From: JADLHS01 sp039806955 | GTDB taxonomy: Bacteria > Verrucomicrobiota > Verrucomicrobiia > Limisphaerales > JADLHS01 | DNA length: 64,000 nt | Reading direction: 5' to 3' | Assembly (NCBI GenBank): GCA_039806955.1 | Contig: JBDHQI010000021.1 | Span: forward strand, 6,006-70,005 | Shown here: positions 37,101-43,993 of the stretch, piece after piece | Numbering within the stretch: the stretch's first letter is position 1 | How the letters are laid out: the number at the start of each line of letters is the position of its first letter | Notes under the pieces: generated by a model | The model's database searches: none | What the model saw: the letters and a program-made list of their open reading frames with translations, nothing else | What the model was told of the DNA's origin: nothing | Program-made: the position numbers and the translations under genes

Positions 37101-37134
37101 TTATGAAGTTTTTTTCCAGCCCGACGGCTCTTGA
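34132..37134 (+). CDS. glnE: Bifunctional glutamine synthetase adenylyltransferase/deadenylase
   Basis: 1000 residues from ATG at 34132. Two nucleotidyltransferase domains: the first has GLGKLGGQELNYNSDVDLIFVY and DVRLRPEGATGPLYRSL, the second GLGKLGGNEINYGSDLDIVFVAD and DARLRPDGDNGPLVNSL. Each is followed by its helical block: GRGGIREIEFIAQARQL and GKGGLMDAEFIAQAL. The N-terminal domain removes AMP from glutamine synthetase and the C-terminal one adds it, in response to PII. No glnA or glnB lies nearby. The whole architecture is intact. Confidence 0.96.
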   Translation: MKTTKDSLWSKVINTCPDPPRAWHVWESLAATAAAPRLSNTTEEQARVLATLFSASQALGPLLIANPQWLELLELENLRHPRRIQGLRQEIAASLEPLLAARNYDAGFSGLRRFKQAQMLRIAARDLARLGNTTEILQEISDVADVCLEFVWRSCWQQFNERFGQPHHQDPGGRWQPTAGGVLGLGKLGGQELNYNSDVDLIFVYSEEGQVFKERPTTDNAPASALSNHQFFNRLAEAFIAEVSRLTEDGTLFRIDVRLRPEGATGPLYRSLASYENYYSQWGQTWERMMLIKARGVAGDNSLVAEFLEMIQPFRFPRSVNPNVLREIAAMKTRIERELLDVEALERNVKLGRGGIREIEFIAQARQLIYAGQIPFLQSAQTLPCLAKLVQYHLLEERDARELPAAYLFLRDVEHRLQMDEHRQTHTIPQDRRAQERLARLMGFATWETFESTRQAHCGNVRRVFDEMFRGEDSPPDSPFPQGFDGTEAKWKTVLTRYWFQDADNSFRALKEFMEGPGFGHVSVRTLELARNLLPQFLGLCRTDNGQSEALMLPPKTLSDPDRVLTRLNRFIAVYGARAALFELWHNHPNFFELLLLLFDRSEFLAEALIRSPGLLDDLVYGGRLALRKSAPKILDDLRHGLRDVDQYVWLRRYHESELTRLGLRDILGLADFEQNLEELSALADACLQYALEVVMRRHQLKTPPFVIIGLGKLGGNEINYGSDLDIVFVADVPPPELPPLQRLAAEIMDLVSRRTDQGITFQTDARLRPDGDNGPLVNSLTASAEYYLKRAQLWELQSLTRTRPVAGDLELGARFQQLAAQMTNFSRVEAEVSSARVNDTGREATLMLPVSATRDWKRRIHEMRRRIEKERTRAGQDELAIKTGKGGLMDAEFIAQALCLEQGWQEAHTLRALERAAAVGLLPDAEKLLENYRQLRRVESILRRWSYAGETVLPHDPAPYYRVAVRCGFAAPATFRATLAQWRSAVREVYEVFFQPDGS

Positions 37135-37692
37135 AACGCAACGTCCGAATGGACGAGGGACACGTTCCATCGTGCCCCTGACTAAATCATAGCGGAAGTG
37201 CGGAGCGGGGTTTCAGGGCTGGAACTCAGTAACTCAAAAAGCTTTGTTCCCTTATTTTTGCGTAGGTTGCGTATTTCGCGGTTCGCCCGATCCAGTCCTC
37301 CTGTCAGTTGCTTTCGTTGCGGTTTAGGGACGCGACGGAACGCGTTTCTCCCAAGGAAATAAAACCGGCCGGTTTTCCTGCGCTGGTGCTTTTACTGTGC
37401 TTCCGGCAGTTGGGATGGTAGCCCGACTGGACGGCTCGGAGGCCCGTTCTACTCAGGTTTCAACAGCATTATTTCGACTCAGGCAACCCCTTCGTCCACC
37501 TTCCAGTTCCGGTAACTTTTTCCGAGGCAACACCCCCCACAGATCAATCCCGCCCCGGGGTCTTTTAATTTGAGTCAACGCGTATTCCGAACCTTCGGCA
37601 AAACCTGTGACAGAGTGCGGTGTGACGGGCAAAAACGTGGAAGGCCAAGCCACAGCGCTTGCCTGGCACTCCAGGCTGATGGCGCCTCGATT
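37135..37692. other. Gene-free stretch with an IS-end-like sequence
   Basis: 558 bp after glnE with no convincing gene. It holds TTAATTTGAGTCAAC at 37565-37579, preceded by CCCCGGGGTC. The same 15 bases occur at 38677-38691 beside a transposase remnant, preceded by a similar CCCTCAGGGTC. This suggests that the stretch contains the end of an otherwise lost insertion sequence. Confidence 0.5.
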
Positions 37693-37718
37693 ATGAAAAC
37701 CAAAACCTGATCTTATTC

Positions 37719-38336
37719 GTGACCTTGACGTGGTTGCCAGTGGTGCTGAACGCGCAGAACGCGCTGACCTACGCCACCAACAACGGTGTAGTGATCGTCA
37801 CCGGCTATGTCGGCGCTCGAAGCAGCGTTACCAACGTCGTCATTCCCGCCACCGTCGGCGGTTATCTCGTCGTGGGTATCGGAAATTATGCGTTTTCCTC
37901 CTACATCAGCCTGACGAACGTGGCGATTCCCAACAGCGTGACGAGCCTCGGAAATGATGCGTTTTACCACTGCACCAGCCTGACGAACCTCATTTTTCTG
38001 GGCAACGCGCCGAGTCTGGGGGAAGACGCCTTCTTCGGCGTTCCGGGTACGGTTTATTATTACTACGGTACGAGTGGCTGGGGCGCAACGTGCGGCGGCT
38101 TGCCCACCGTGATGTTGTACCCTCCACCGCAAATAAAAGCGAACAGCGCCGGGCTGAAACCCGGCGGCTTCGGCTTCACGCTGACGGGTCTCGTCAATCA
38201 GCTTGTCGTCGTCGAGGCCAGCACCAATCTGGTCAACTGGCAGCCCATCTGGACCAACACATTGTCCGGCCCGGCCGTTGACTTCGTGGCTCCCCAATGG
38301 ACAAATCATCCGCGCCGGTTCTATCGTGCGCGGTAG
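37719..38336 (+). CDS. Leucine-rich-repeat (BspA-type) surface protein with a frameshift in its signal peptide
   Basis: 205 residues from a GTG at 37719. Two LRR_5/BspA-type repeats: IGNYAFSSYISLTNVAIPNS and LGNDAFYHCTSLTNLIFLGN, then a partial third. The C-terminus ASTNLVNWQPIWTNTL...FYRAR is a tail common on exported Verrucomicrobiota proteins. Upstream, ATG AAA ACC AAA A at 37693 would begin a good signal peptide (MKTKT, then LILFVTLTWLPVVLNAQ) if one C were restored near 37706-37707; as given the frame hits TGA. So this may be a pseudogene, an assembly error, or a protein started at GTG. Confidence 0.65.
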   Translation: MTLTWLPVVLNAQNALTYATNNGVVIVTGYVGARSSVTNVVIPATVGGYLVVGIGNYAFSSYISLTNVAIPNSVTSLGNDAFYHCTSLTNLIFLGNAPSLGEDAFFGVPGTVYYYYGTSGWGATCGGLPTVMLYPPPQIKANSAGLKPGGFGFTLTGLVNQLVVVEASTNLVNWQPIWTNTLSGPAVDFVAPQWTNHPRRFYRAR

Positions 38337-38383
38337 CCAAATCCATCCGCCGGCGCCGCGCGTGCCGAATCGTTCCAGCTCAA

Positions 38384-38593
38384 TCAGCGTATAGCGCGGT
38401 TCCGGCCTGGGATGCTGGCGTCCGCTGAGCGCAGGCAGCGTGTCCCGCAGCAGTTTGATGGCATACTTGCGCTCGTAATCGTAATCCTCGCACCGCTCGT
38501 CGAGCATGGGGTTTTCCCTGCGCGGCCGCGCCGCTCGTAACGGGTACGCAGTTTGAGCAACAAATCAGTCTTGATGTCTTGGCTCATGTTCAT
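38384..38593 (-). pseudogene. Integrase-core transposase, N-terminal remnant
   Basis: From ATG at 38593 the frame reads MNMSQDIKTDLLLKLRTRYE, shifts near 38515 and goes on as NPMLDERCEDYDYERKYAIKLLRDTLP. The pattern 'LxExCxxxxYERKYAIKLL' is the N-terminal helix-turn-helix of a family of rve-type (integrase core) transposases common in Verrucomicrobiota, possibly the IS1202-like group. The catalytic part is absent. The remnant ends where the LRR gene's C-terminus lies. Confidence 0.6.
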
Positions 38594-38615
38594 GAGCCCC
38601 GGCTTCTTTCAGTGT

Positions 38616-38691
38616 CATTTATCCATGAGTCAACAATGCGTTTTCCCACCCCTCAGCCCAAAACCCTCAGGGTCACTTAATTTGAGTCAAC
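38616..38691 (-). repeat. Insertion-sequence end with repeated motif
   Basis: On the minus strand GTTGACTCAAATTAAGTGAC (ending at 38691) is followed 57 bases further on by GTTGACTCATGGATAAATGAC-like sequence (near 38634). Two such spaced copies upstream of the transposase start are typical of transposase-binding sites at an IS end. The 15-base core is repeated at 37565-37579 in the same orientation. Confidence 0.55.
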
Positions 38692-38720
38692 ACGGGTGAT
38701 GAAAATTTTTAAAAAAGATA

Positions 38721-38748
38721 TTGCGTCAAAGATTATCTTTGCTAGGCT
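38721..38748 (+). promoter_or_regulatory. Possible promoter of the ribosomal protein operon
   Basis: TTGCGT (38721-38726), 16-bp spacer, TAGGCT (38743-38748), in an AT-rich block just beyond the IS end. The predicted leader to rplB is about 130 bases. A strong promoter is expected here because rplB begins the operon in this window. The match is moderate only. Confidence 0.4.
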
Positions 38749-38882
38749 CTGCGTCCCTTTCGCTTGAAAACGGAAGGGCCAGTTTTATTGCAAGCCGATA
38801 ACTGATACTCCACAGCGGAGACAGGAATGAGGGTTTGCCAACTCTTCGGGAGTGAACATCAACTGGGAATCGTTGAATTTTT

Positions 38883-39737
38883 ATGCCAGTGAAAACCTTT
38901 AGACCGCTAACGCCGTCGCTGCGCTACATGTCGTACGCAGATTTCAGCGACGTTACGAAGCATAAGCCGGAGAGGTCGCTTGTGCAGATCCGCAAGAAGA
39001 CCGGCGGACGCAACCATTATGGTCGCGTTACCGCGCGGGGTATTGGCGGCGGGCACAAGCAGAAAATCCGGTTGGTGGATTTCAAACGCAACAAGTACGG
39101 CGTGGAAGCGACGGTGGCGGCGATTGAATATGATCCGCTGCGTTCAGCGCGGCTGGCGTTGCTGAATTATAAGGATGGCGAAAAGCGTTATATTCTTGCT
39201 CCGGTAGGGATTCAGGTGGGGGGCAAGATTTTGAGTGGTCCGGCGGCCCCGCCCGAGGTGGGGAACGCTTTGCCGCTGAAGGCAATCCCGGTTGGCCTTT
39301 CGGTGCATAATATCGAGCTGATTCCCGGTCGTGGCGGTCAGATGGTGCGGACGGCGGGCGGGGCAGCGACCTTGATGTCGCGCGACGAAGGGTATGCGCA
39401 AATTCGTCTGCCTTCGGGTGAAATCCGCAAGGTGAACGAAGAGTGTTACGCCACGATCGGTCAAGTGGGAAATACCGAGCACGAGAATGTGGTGTTGGGC
39501 AAGGCGGGGCGTTCGCGGCATCGCGGCATCCGTCCAATCAACCGCGGAGTGGTGCGCAATCCGGTGGATCATCCGAACGGCGGGGGCAACGGAAAATCCA
39601 AGGGTGGCGGCGGCTGGCAGCAATTGACCTCGCCGTGGGGTTTGTTGGCGAAGGGGTACAAGACCCGGCCGAAGCGCAAACATTCCAACCGATTTATTGT
39701 GGTGCGGCGTGATGGTCGCCCGATGAAGAACAAATAA
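38883..39737 (+). CDS. rplB: 50S ribosomal protein L2
   Basis: 284 residues. L2 binds 23S rRNA near the peptidyl-transferase centre and bridges the subunits. Visible: KSGGRNHYGRVTARGIGGGHKQKIRLVDFKR-type opening, GNALPLKAIPVGLSVHNIELIPGRGGQMVRTAGG, and RGVVRNPVDHPNGGGNGKSKGGGG. The functional His of VDHP is kept, but the next conserved His is Asn (HPN instead of HPH), and the following loop is a few residues longer and Gly-rich. First gene of the cluster here; rpsJ, rplC, rplD and rplW are not upstream. Confidence 0.97.
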   Translation: MPVKTFRPLTPSLRYMSYADFSDVTKHKPERSLVQIRKKTGGRNHYGRVTARGIGGGHKQKIRLVDFKRNKYGVEATVAAIEYDPLRSARLALLNYKDGEKRYILAPVGIQVGGKILSGPAAPPEVGNALPLKAIPVGLSVHNIELIPGRGGQMVRTAGGAATLMSRDEGYAQIRLPSGEIRKVNEECYATIGQVGNTEHENVVLGKAGRSRHRGIRPINRGVVRNPVDHPNGGGNGKSKGGGGWQQLTSPWGLLAKGYKTRPKRKHSNRFIVVRRDGRPMKNK

Positions 39738-39742
39738 TTTTT

Positions 39743-40024
39743 ATGGGACGTTCGATTAAAAAAGGTCCGTTTGTCGAGCAGCGCTTGCTGGAAAAGATCC
39801 AGAAAGCGAAGGCGGCGAAATCCAAGGCGCCGATCAAGACCTGGTCGCGGCGCTCAATGATCACGCCCGAATTCGTGGGGGTCACGTTTGCGGTGCATAA
39901 CGGCAAGGTGTTTAATCCGGTGTTCGTCACTGAAAACATGGTGGGGCACCGGTTGGGAGAATTTTCCTTGACGCGCACGTTCAAGCGACATGGCGCCCAT
40001 ACGGCGAAAGCGGAGGCCAAGTAG
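39743..40024 (+). CDS. rpsS: 30S ribosomal protein S19
   Basis: 93 residues, five bases after rplB. The family core is intact: MGRSIKKGPFVEQRLLEKI, IKTWSRRSMITPEFVGVTFAVHNGKVFNPVFVTENMVGHRLGEFSLTRTFKRH. S19 sits in the 30S head with S13 and contacts the A-site tRNA side. The short C-terminal tail is Ala/Lys rich (GAHTAKAEAK). Normal length and position. Confidence 0.97.
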   Translation: MGRSIKKGPFVEQRLLEKIQKAKAAKSKAPIKTWSRRSMITPEFVGVTFAVHNGKVFNPVFVTENMVGHRLGEFSLTRTFKRHGAHTAKAEAK

Positions 40025-40027
40025 TTT

Positions 40028-40360
40028 ATGCAAGTCCACGCGATTCTTAAAAATGTGCCAATGTCTGCGCAGAAAGTGCGCGAGGTGGTGCGGCAGATTC
40101 AGGGCTTGCCCGCGTTGCAAGCGCAGGCGGTGCTGGCGGTGGTGCCGCGCAAGTCGGCGCGTTTCGTCGCCAAGACGCTCAAGTCCGCCATCGCCAATGC
40201 CGAGAACAACAACAAGGCCAAGCCGGAGTTGTTGGTGGTGAAGGAAGCGGTGGCGGGAGCGGCGACTTCGCTGAAGCGGGTGGTACCGAAGGCGCGGGGT
40301 TCTGCCGGTCCCATCATCAAGCGGCGCAGTCACATTAAAATCACTTTGTCAGACGAGTAA
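40028..40360 (+). CDS. rplV: 50S ribosomal protein L22
   Basis: 110 residues. L22 lines the peptide exit tunnel. The N-terminal KNVPMSAQKVREVVRQIQGLP and the long beta-hairpin with KRVVPKARGSAGPIIKRRSHIKITL are present, so macrolide-relevant tunnel residues are in the usual place. Three bases separate it from rpsS and from rpsC. Confidence 0.97.
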   Translation: MQVHAILKNVPMSAQKVREVVRQIQGLPALQAQAVLAVVPRKSARFVAKTLKSAIANAENNNKAKPELLVVKEAVAGAATSLKRVVPKARGSAGPIIKRRSHIKITLSDE

Positions 40361-40363
40361 TAT

Positions 40364-41035
40364 ATGGGGCAAAAAACCAATCCAATCGGCCTGCGGGTCG
40401 CGGTCAACAAAGACTGGCGTTCCAAGTGGTATTCCGCCAAGAAGGATTTTGGCAGTCTGCTGGCGGAAGACCGCAAGATTCGCGGGATTCTGAAAAAGAA
40501 ACTCGAGGGGGCCTCCGTGCCGAAGATTTTAATCGAACGCGCCGCCAACCGTTGCCGAATCACCATTTTGACTGCGCGTCCGGGCGTGGTCATTGGGCGC
40601 AAAGGTTCAGAGATTGACAAGATCAAAGAGGACTTGAGCGTGATGACTGGCAAGGAAGTTTACGTGGACATCCAGGAGGTCAAATCGCCCGAGATTGATG
40701 CGCAATTGGTGGCGGAGAATGTCGCGCTGCAATTGGAACGGCGTGTTTCGTTCCGGCGCGCGATGAAAAAGGTGCTGCAAACGGCGAAAGATTTTGGTGC
40801 TGAAGGCATCAAGATTCGCTGTGCGGGCCGTTTGGGCGGGGCGGAAATTGCCCGGGTGGAAAAGTACCACTGGGGTCGCGTGCCCCTGCACACTTTGCGG
40901 GCGAACATTGATTACGGTTTTGCCGAAGCGAATACGGTGTATGGCAAATTGGGGGTCAAGTGCTGGATCTGTAAGGGAGAGAACCAGCCGCAAAAAACCG
41001 CCAAACCGGAAGCGGCCGCAGTAGTGGCGGGTTGA
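40364..41035 (+). CDS. rpsC: 30S ribosomal protein S3
   Basis: 223 residues. MGQKTNPIGLRVAVNKDWRSKWYS opening, the KH domain with VVIGRKGSEIDKIKEDL, and the C-terminal RCAGRLGGAEIARVEKYHWGRVPLHTLRANIDYGFAEANTVYGKLGVKCWI. S3 forms part of the mRNA entry site and its helicase activity. The C-terminal tail beyond CWICKGENQ is Lys/Ala rich and not conserved. Confidence 0.97.
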   Translation: MGQKTNPIGLRVAVNKDWRSKWYSAKKDFGSLLAEDRKIRGILKKKLEGASVPKILIERAANRCRITILTARPGVVIGRKGSEIDKIKEDLSVMTGKEVYVDIQEVKSPEIDAQLVAENVALQLERRVSFRRAMKKVLQTAKDFGAEGIKIRCAGRLGGAEIARVEKYHWGRVPLHTLRANIDYGFAEANTVYGKLGVKCWICKGENQPQKTAKPEAAAVVAG

Positions 41036-41064
41036 CGATTTGAATTTGAGACGAGGAAACGAAT

Positions 41065-41487
41065 ATGCCTTTACAGCCAGCAAGAGTTAAGTATCGCAAA
41101 ATGCACCGCGGCAATCGCGCGGGTCTGGCGTATCGCGGTAGTACGGTGGCCTTCGGTGAGTACGGCCTGATGGCGTTGGAGCGTTGTTGGATGGATAGCA
41201 AACAACTGGAAGCTGCGCGTGTGGCAATCTCGCGGGAGATGAAGCGCCACGGCAAGTTGTGGATCCGGGTATTTCCGCAAAAGTCCTTCACCAAAAAGCC
41301 GCTCGAGACCCGGATGGGCAAGGGTAAAGCCCCGGTGGAGGGTTGGGTGGCGGTGGTGCGTCCGGCTAACATTTTGTTCGAGGTGGACGGAGTGCCCGAA
41401 ACGGTGGCGCGCGATTGCATGCGGCTGGCGGCGGCCAAGTTGCCGATCAAGACCAAGTTCGTTTCCCGGCATCAACGCGTGGCATAA
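41065..41487 (+). CDS. rplP: 50S ribosomal protein L16
   Basis: 140 residues. L16 organises the A- and P-site tRNA elbow contacts on 23S rRNA. The block MPLQPARVKYRKMHRGNRAG and GKGKAPVEGWVAVVRPANILFEVDGVPE are diagnostic, with the Arg-containing loop normally hydroxylated in some bacteria. A GAGGAAACG sequence just upstream acts as the ribosome-binding site. Confidence 0.97.
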   Translation: MPLQPARVKYRKMHRGNRAGLAYRGSTVAFGEYGLMALERCWMDSKQLEAARVAISREMKRHGKLWIRVFPQKSFTKKPLETRMGKGKAPVEGWVAVVRPANILFEVDGVPETVARDCMRLAAAKLPIKTKFVSRHQRVA

Positions 41488-41511
41488 GCGTGCCGCTGGT
41501 GAGGAGAAATT

Positions 41512-41712
41512 ATGAAATTTTCGGAAATCAAAGACATGACGTTGACTGAGGCGCTGGCCAAGAGCCGGGATCTGCGCGTGGAAATGTTCAACCTGCGGTT
41601 GCAGCAGGCGAGCGCGCAGTTGGAAAAGACGGCGCGGTTGCGGACGTTGCGGCGGGATATTGCGCGGCTCGAAACCCGGGCCTCACAGGCGCGCAATGCG
41701 AAGCAAGCTTAA
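41512..41712 (+). CDS. rpmC: 50S ribosomal protein L29
   Basis: 66 residues, two-helix coiled coil at the tunnel exit near L23. MKFSEIKDMTLTEALAKSRDL and EMFNLRLQQASAQLEKTARLRTLRRDIARLETR fit the family. Preceded by a good GAGGAG site. Confidence 0.95.
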   Translation: MKFSEIKDMTLTEALAKSRDLRVEMFNLRLQQASAQLEKTARLRTLRRDIARLETRASQARNAKQA

Positions 41713-41726
41713 TGGGGTAATCTGGT

Positions 41727-42026
41727 ATGGCTGACACAAATCAAACGACAGAAAAACGCGGTCACCGCAAGGAGCGCGTCGGCGACGTGATTTCGAACAA
41801 GATGGCCAAGACCATCGTGGTGCGCGTGGAGCGCCGCTTTCCGCATCCGCAGTTCAAGAAAGTGGTCAAGGCGTACAAAAAATTCTACGCGCATGACGAA
41901 CAGGCGGCGGCCAAGGTGGGCGACAAGGTGCGGATTGAAGAGACCCGGCCCGTGTCCAAACTGAAGCGCTGGCGGCTGGTGGAAGTGGTGGAAAAGAGTG
42001 GCGGGGTGGAGCGCGTCACCGCTTGA
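41727..42026 (+). CDS. rpsQ: 30S ribosomal protein S17
   Basis: 99 residues. The OB-fold core RKERVGDVISNKMAKTIVVRVERRFPHPQFKKVVKAYKKFYAHDE and VGDKVRIEETRPVSKLKRWRLVEVVEK is complete. S17 is a primary 16S rRNA binder. N- and C-terminal tails are slightly longer than in E. coli. Confidence 0.96.
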   Translation: MADTNQTTEKRGHRKERVGDVISNKMAKTIVVRVERRFPHPQFKKVVKAYKKFYAHDEQAAAKVGDKVRIEETRPVSKLKRWRLVEVVEKSGGVERVTA

Positions 42027-42036
42027 GATAAATTTT

Positions 42037-42402
42037 ATGTTACAAATTCGTTCTCATCTTGACGTGGCCGATAACACCGGGGCGAAAGTCGCCTGGAACA
42101 TCGGTGTGCTGGGACGCAATCAAACCTACGCCGGCATTGGCGACGTGGTGAAGGTGCATATCAAGGACGCCACGCCGGATGGTCAGGTGAAAAAAGGCGA
42201 GGTTCATAATGCCGTCATCGTGCGGACTCGGCACGTCATCCGGCGGAGCGACGGATCGTATTTGCGCTTTGACCGCAACGCCTGCGTCATCATTGACGCG
42301 GAACACAACCCCAAAGGCACGCGCATTTTTGGGCCGGTGGCCCGCGAATTACGCGACAAGAAATTTATGAAGATCATTTCGCTGGCCCCGGAGGTTATTT
42401 GA
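42037..42402 (+). CDS. rplN: 50S ribosomal protein L14
   Basis: 121 residues from ATG at 42037; an earlier in-frame start at 41998 would overlap rpsQ. LQIRSHLDVADNTGAKVAWNIGVLG and the C-terminal GTRIFGPVARELRDKKFMKIISLAPEVI are standard. L14 forms inter-subunit bridges and is the docking site of RsfS. Confidence 0.97.
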   Translation: MLQIRSHLDVADNTGAKVAWNIGVLGRNQTYAGIGDVVKVHIKDATPDGQVKKGEVHNAVIVRTRHVIRRSDGSYLRFDRNACVIIDAEHNPKGTRIFGPVARELRDKKFMKIISLAPEVI

Positions 42403-42406
42403 GGTT

Positions 42407-42682
42407 ATGAAGCGATTTCATGTGAAGAAAAATGACGAAGTAGTGGTGTTGTCCGGCGCGAGCAAAGGCAAGCGCGGCCGGATCATTCATGTACTCGGCA
42501 AGAAGGGCCGCGTCATTGTGGAAGGTGTGGCCATGATCAAGCGCCATACCCGCAAAAACCAGCAGAACCCGCAGGGTGCCATCATTGAGCGAGAGGGTTC
42601 CGTACATGTCTCCAATGTGATGTTGGCGACCCATTTTGACGCGCGCGTGGCCAAACGCGGCGGCGCGAAAGCGAAGGTCTGA
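42407..42682 (+). CDS. rplX: 50S ribosomal protein L24
   Basis: 91 residues. KOW motif DEVVVLSGASKGKRGRIIHVLGKKGRVIVEGVAMIKRHTRK, then NPQGAIIEREGSVHVSNVML. L24 starts large-subunit assembly. Somewhat shorter than the E. coli protein, lacking part of the C-terminal beta-meander. Confidence 0.96.
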   Translation: MKRFHVKKNDEVVVLSGASKGKRGRIIHVLGKKGRVIVEGVAMIKRHTRKNQQNPQGAIIEREGSVHVSNVMLATHFDARVAKRGGAKAKV

Positions 42683-42725
42683 AGAAGAAATGAAAGGTTA
42701 CGGCTGAAACCGTGACCGTGAAAAA

Positions 42726-43268
42726 ATGAAATCCCGACTTTATACCAAATACATGAACGAGGTGGTGCCCGCCCTGAAGGCGAAGCACAACTATGCCAAT
42801 GTCCACCAGGTGCCCAAGCTGGAAAAAATCGTAGTGAATATGGGCGTCAGCGCGTCGCTGGAAAAAGGCGCGTTGGAAGACGCGGCCAAAGACCTGACTT
42901 CCATCACTGGACGGAAGCCGGCGATCAGCCGGTCGCGCAAGGCGATTGCCAATTTCAAATTGCGCAAAGATCAGCCGATTGGCTGCCGCGTCACCTTGCG
43001 GCGGGACGCGATGTACGAGTTTTTTGATCGCCTGGTTGCCGTGACGCTGCCGCGCATTCGTGATTTTCGCGGTTTATCGCCGCGCAAATTTGACGGGCGC
43101 GGCAATTACACCTTTGGCATCGCGGACCAGTCCATTTTTCCGGAAATCGAATTGGAAAAAGTGAAGCGCCAGCAAGGCATGGATATCACGCTCGTGACGA
43201 GCGCAACCAGTAACGCGCAAGCGTTGGATTTGTTGAAGCAGATGGGTTTTCCCTTCTCGGAAAAATAA
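42726..43268 (+). CDS. rplE: 50S ribosomal protein L5
   Basis: 180 residues. L5 binds 5S rRNA and touches P-site tRNA. N-MGVSASLEKGALEDAAKDLTSITGRKPAISRSRKAIANFKLRKDQPIGCRVTLR is fully typical, and the end AQALDLLKQMGFPF is intact. Confidence 0.97.
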   Translation: MKSRLYTKYMNEVVPALKAKHNYANVHQVPKLEKIVVNMGVSASLEKGALEDAAKDLTSITGRKPAISRSRKAIANFKLRKDQPIGCRVTLRRDAMYEFFDRLVAVTLPRIRDFRGLSPRKFDGRGNYTFGIADQSIFPEIELEKVKRQQGMDITLVTSATSNAQALDLLKQMGFPFSEK

Positions 43269-43285
43269 GCACGGAACGAATATTT

Positions 43286-43555
43286 ATGGCGAAGACAGCA
43301 TGGTTGGAGCGCAATAAGCGCAAAGCAGCAACGGTTCAAAAATACGCCGCCAAGCGCGCGGAACTGAAGGCCAAGCGTGATTACGCGGGACTGGCAAAAC
43401 TGCCGCGCGACGCCAGCCCGACGCGGCTGGTGAACCGCTGCTCGATGACCGGTCGGCGTCATGGCTACATTCGCAAGTTTGGTTGCTCGCGGTTGACGTT
43501 CCGCGAAGCCGCCGCCAACGGTTTGATTCCCGGAGTGGTGAAGGCCAGTTGGTAA
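43286..43555 (+). CDS. rpsN: 30S ribosomal protein S14 (zinc-free type)
   Basis: 89 residues. The C-minus type: MAKTAWLERNKRKAATVQKYAAKRAELK opening and RCSMTGRRHGYIRKFGCSRLTFREAAANGLIPGVVKASW, without the CxxC...CxxC zinc ribbon of the short form. It belongs to the 30S head. Confidence 0.97.
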   Translation: MAKTAWLERNKRKAATVQKYAAKRAELKAKRDYAGLAKLPRDASPTRLVNRCSMTGRRHGYIRKFGCSRLTFREAAANGLIPGVVKASW

Positions 43556-43596
43556 GTCCGTAAATTGAAGCGAAAGTTTAAGAGCGATTTTTGAGT

Positions 43597-43983
43597 ATGA
43601 TTGATCCGATTGCCGACATGTTGACCCGGATTCGCAATGCGTCGCGGGCGCTGTTGCCGACTGTGCAAATGCCGCATTCCAGGTTGAAGGAAAGCCTGGC
43701 CAGGCTCCTTAAAGCTGAGGGCTATATTGCTGAGGTGACGGTGGAAAACGCTGACCAGAAGACGCTCAAGCTGCGGTTGAAATACGAAGGCAAGAAATCA
43801 GTCATTGAGGGTTTGCGCCGCATTAGTCGGCCCGGACTGCGCCATTACGTGGGCGCGGATGCCATTCCCCGCGTGCGGGGCGGACTGGGTGTGGCCGTGG
43901 TTTCCACTTCGGAAGGCGTGATGACGGGACAGGAAGCCCGCAAAAAAAACATCGGCGGAGAATTGCTCTGTTACGTTTGGTGA
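43597..43983 (+). CDS. rpsH: 30S ribosomal protein S8
   Basis: 128 residues from ATG at 43597. DPIADMLTRIRNASRALLPTVQMPHSRLKESLARLLKAEGYI and SEGVMTGQEARKKNIGGELLCYVW are diagnostic. S8 binds the central domain of 16S rRNA and in some bacteria represses its own operon; no S8-site-like mRNA structure was examined in detail here. Confidence 0.97.
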   Translation: MIDPIADMLTRIRNASRALLPTVQMPHSRLKESLARLLKAEGYIAEVTVENADQKTLKLRLKYEGKKSVIEGLRRISRPGLRHYVGADAIPRVRGGLGVAVVSTSEGVMTGQEARKKNIGGELLCYVW

Positions 43984-43993
43984 GGATTGATTT

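Noticed and set aside
37713..38507. Minus-strand frame of 264 codons over the LRR gene
   Set aside because: Only its first 40 or so codons (transposase remnant) look like protein; the rest is the shadow of the LRR frame.
38750..38882. Riboswitch or L-protein autoregulatory structure in the rplB leader
   Set aside because: No known motif could be recognised by eye; only a promoter candidate was kept.
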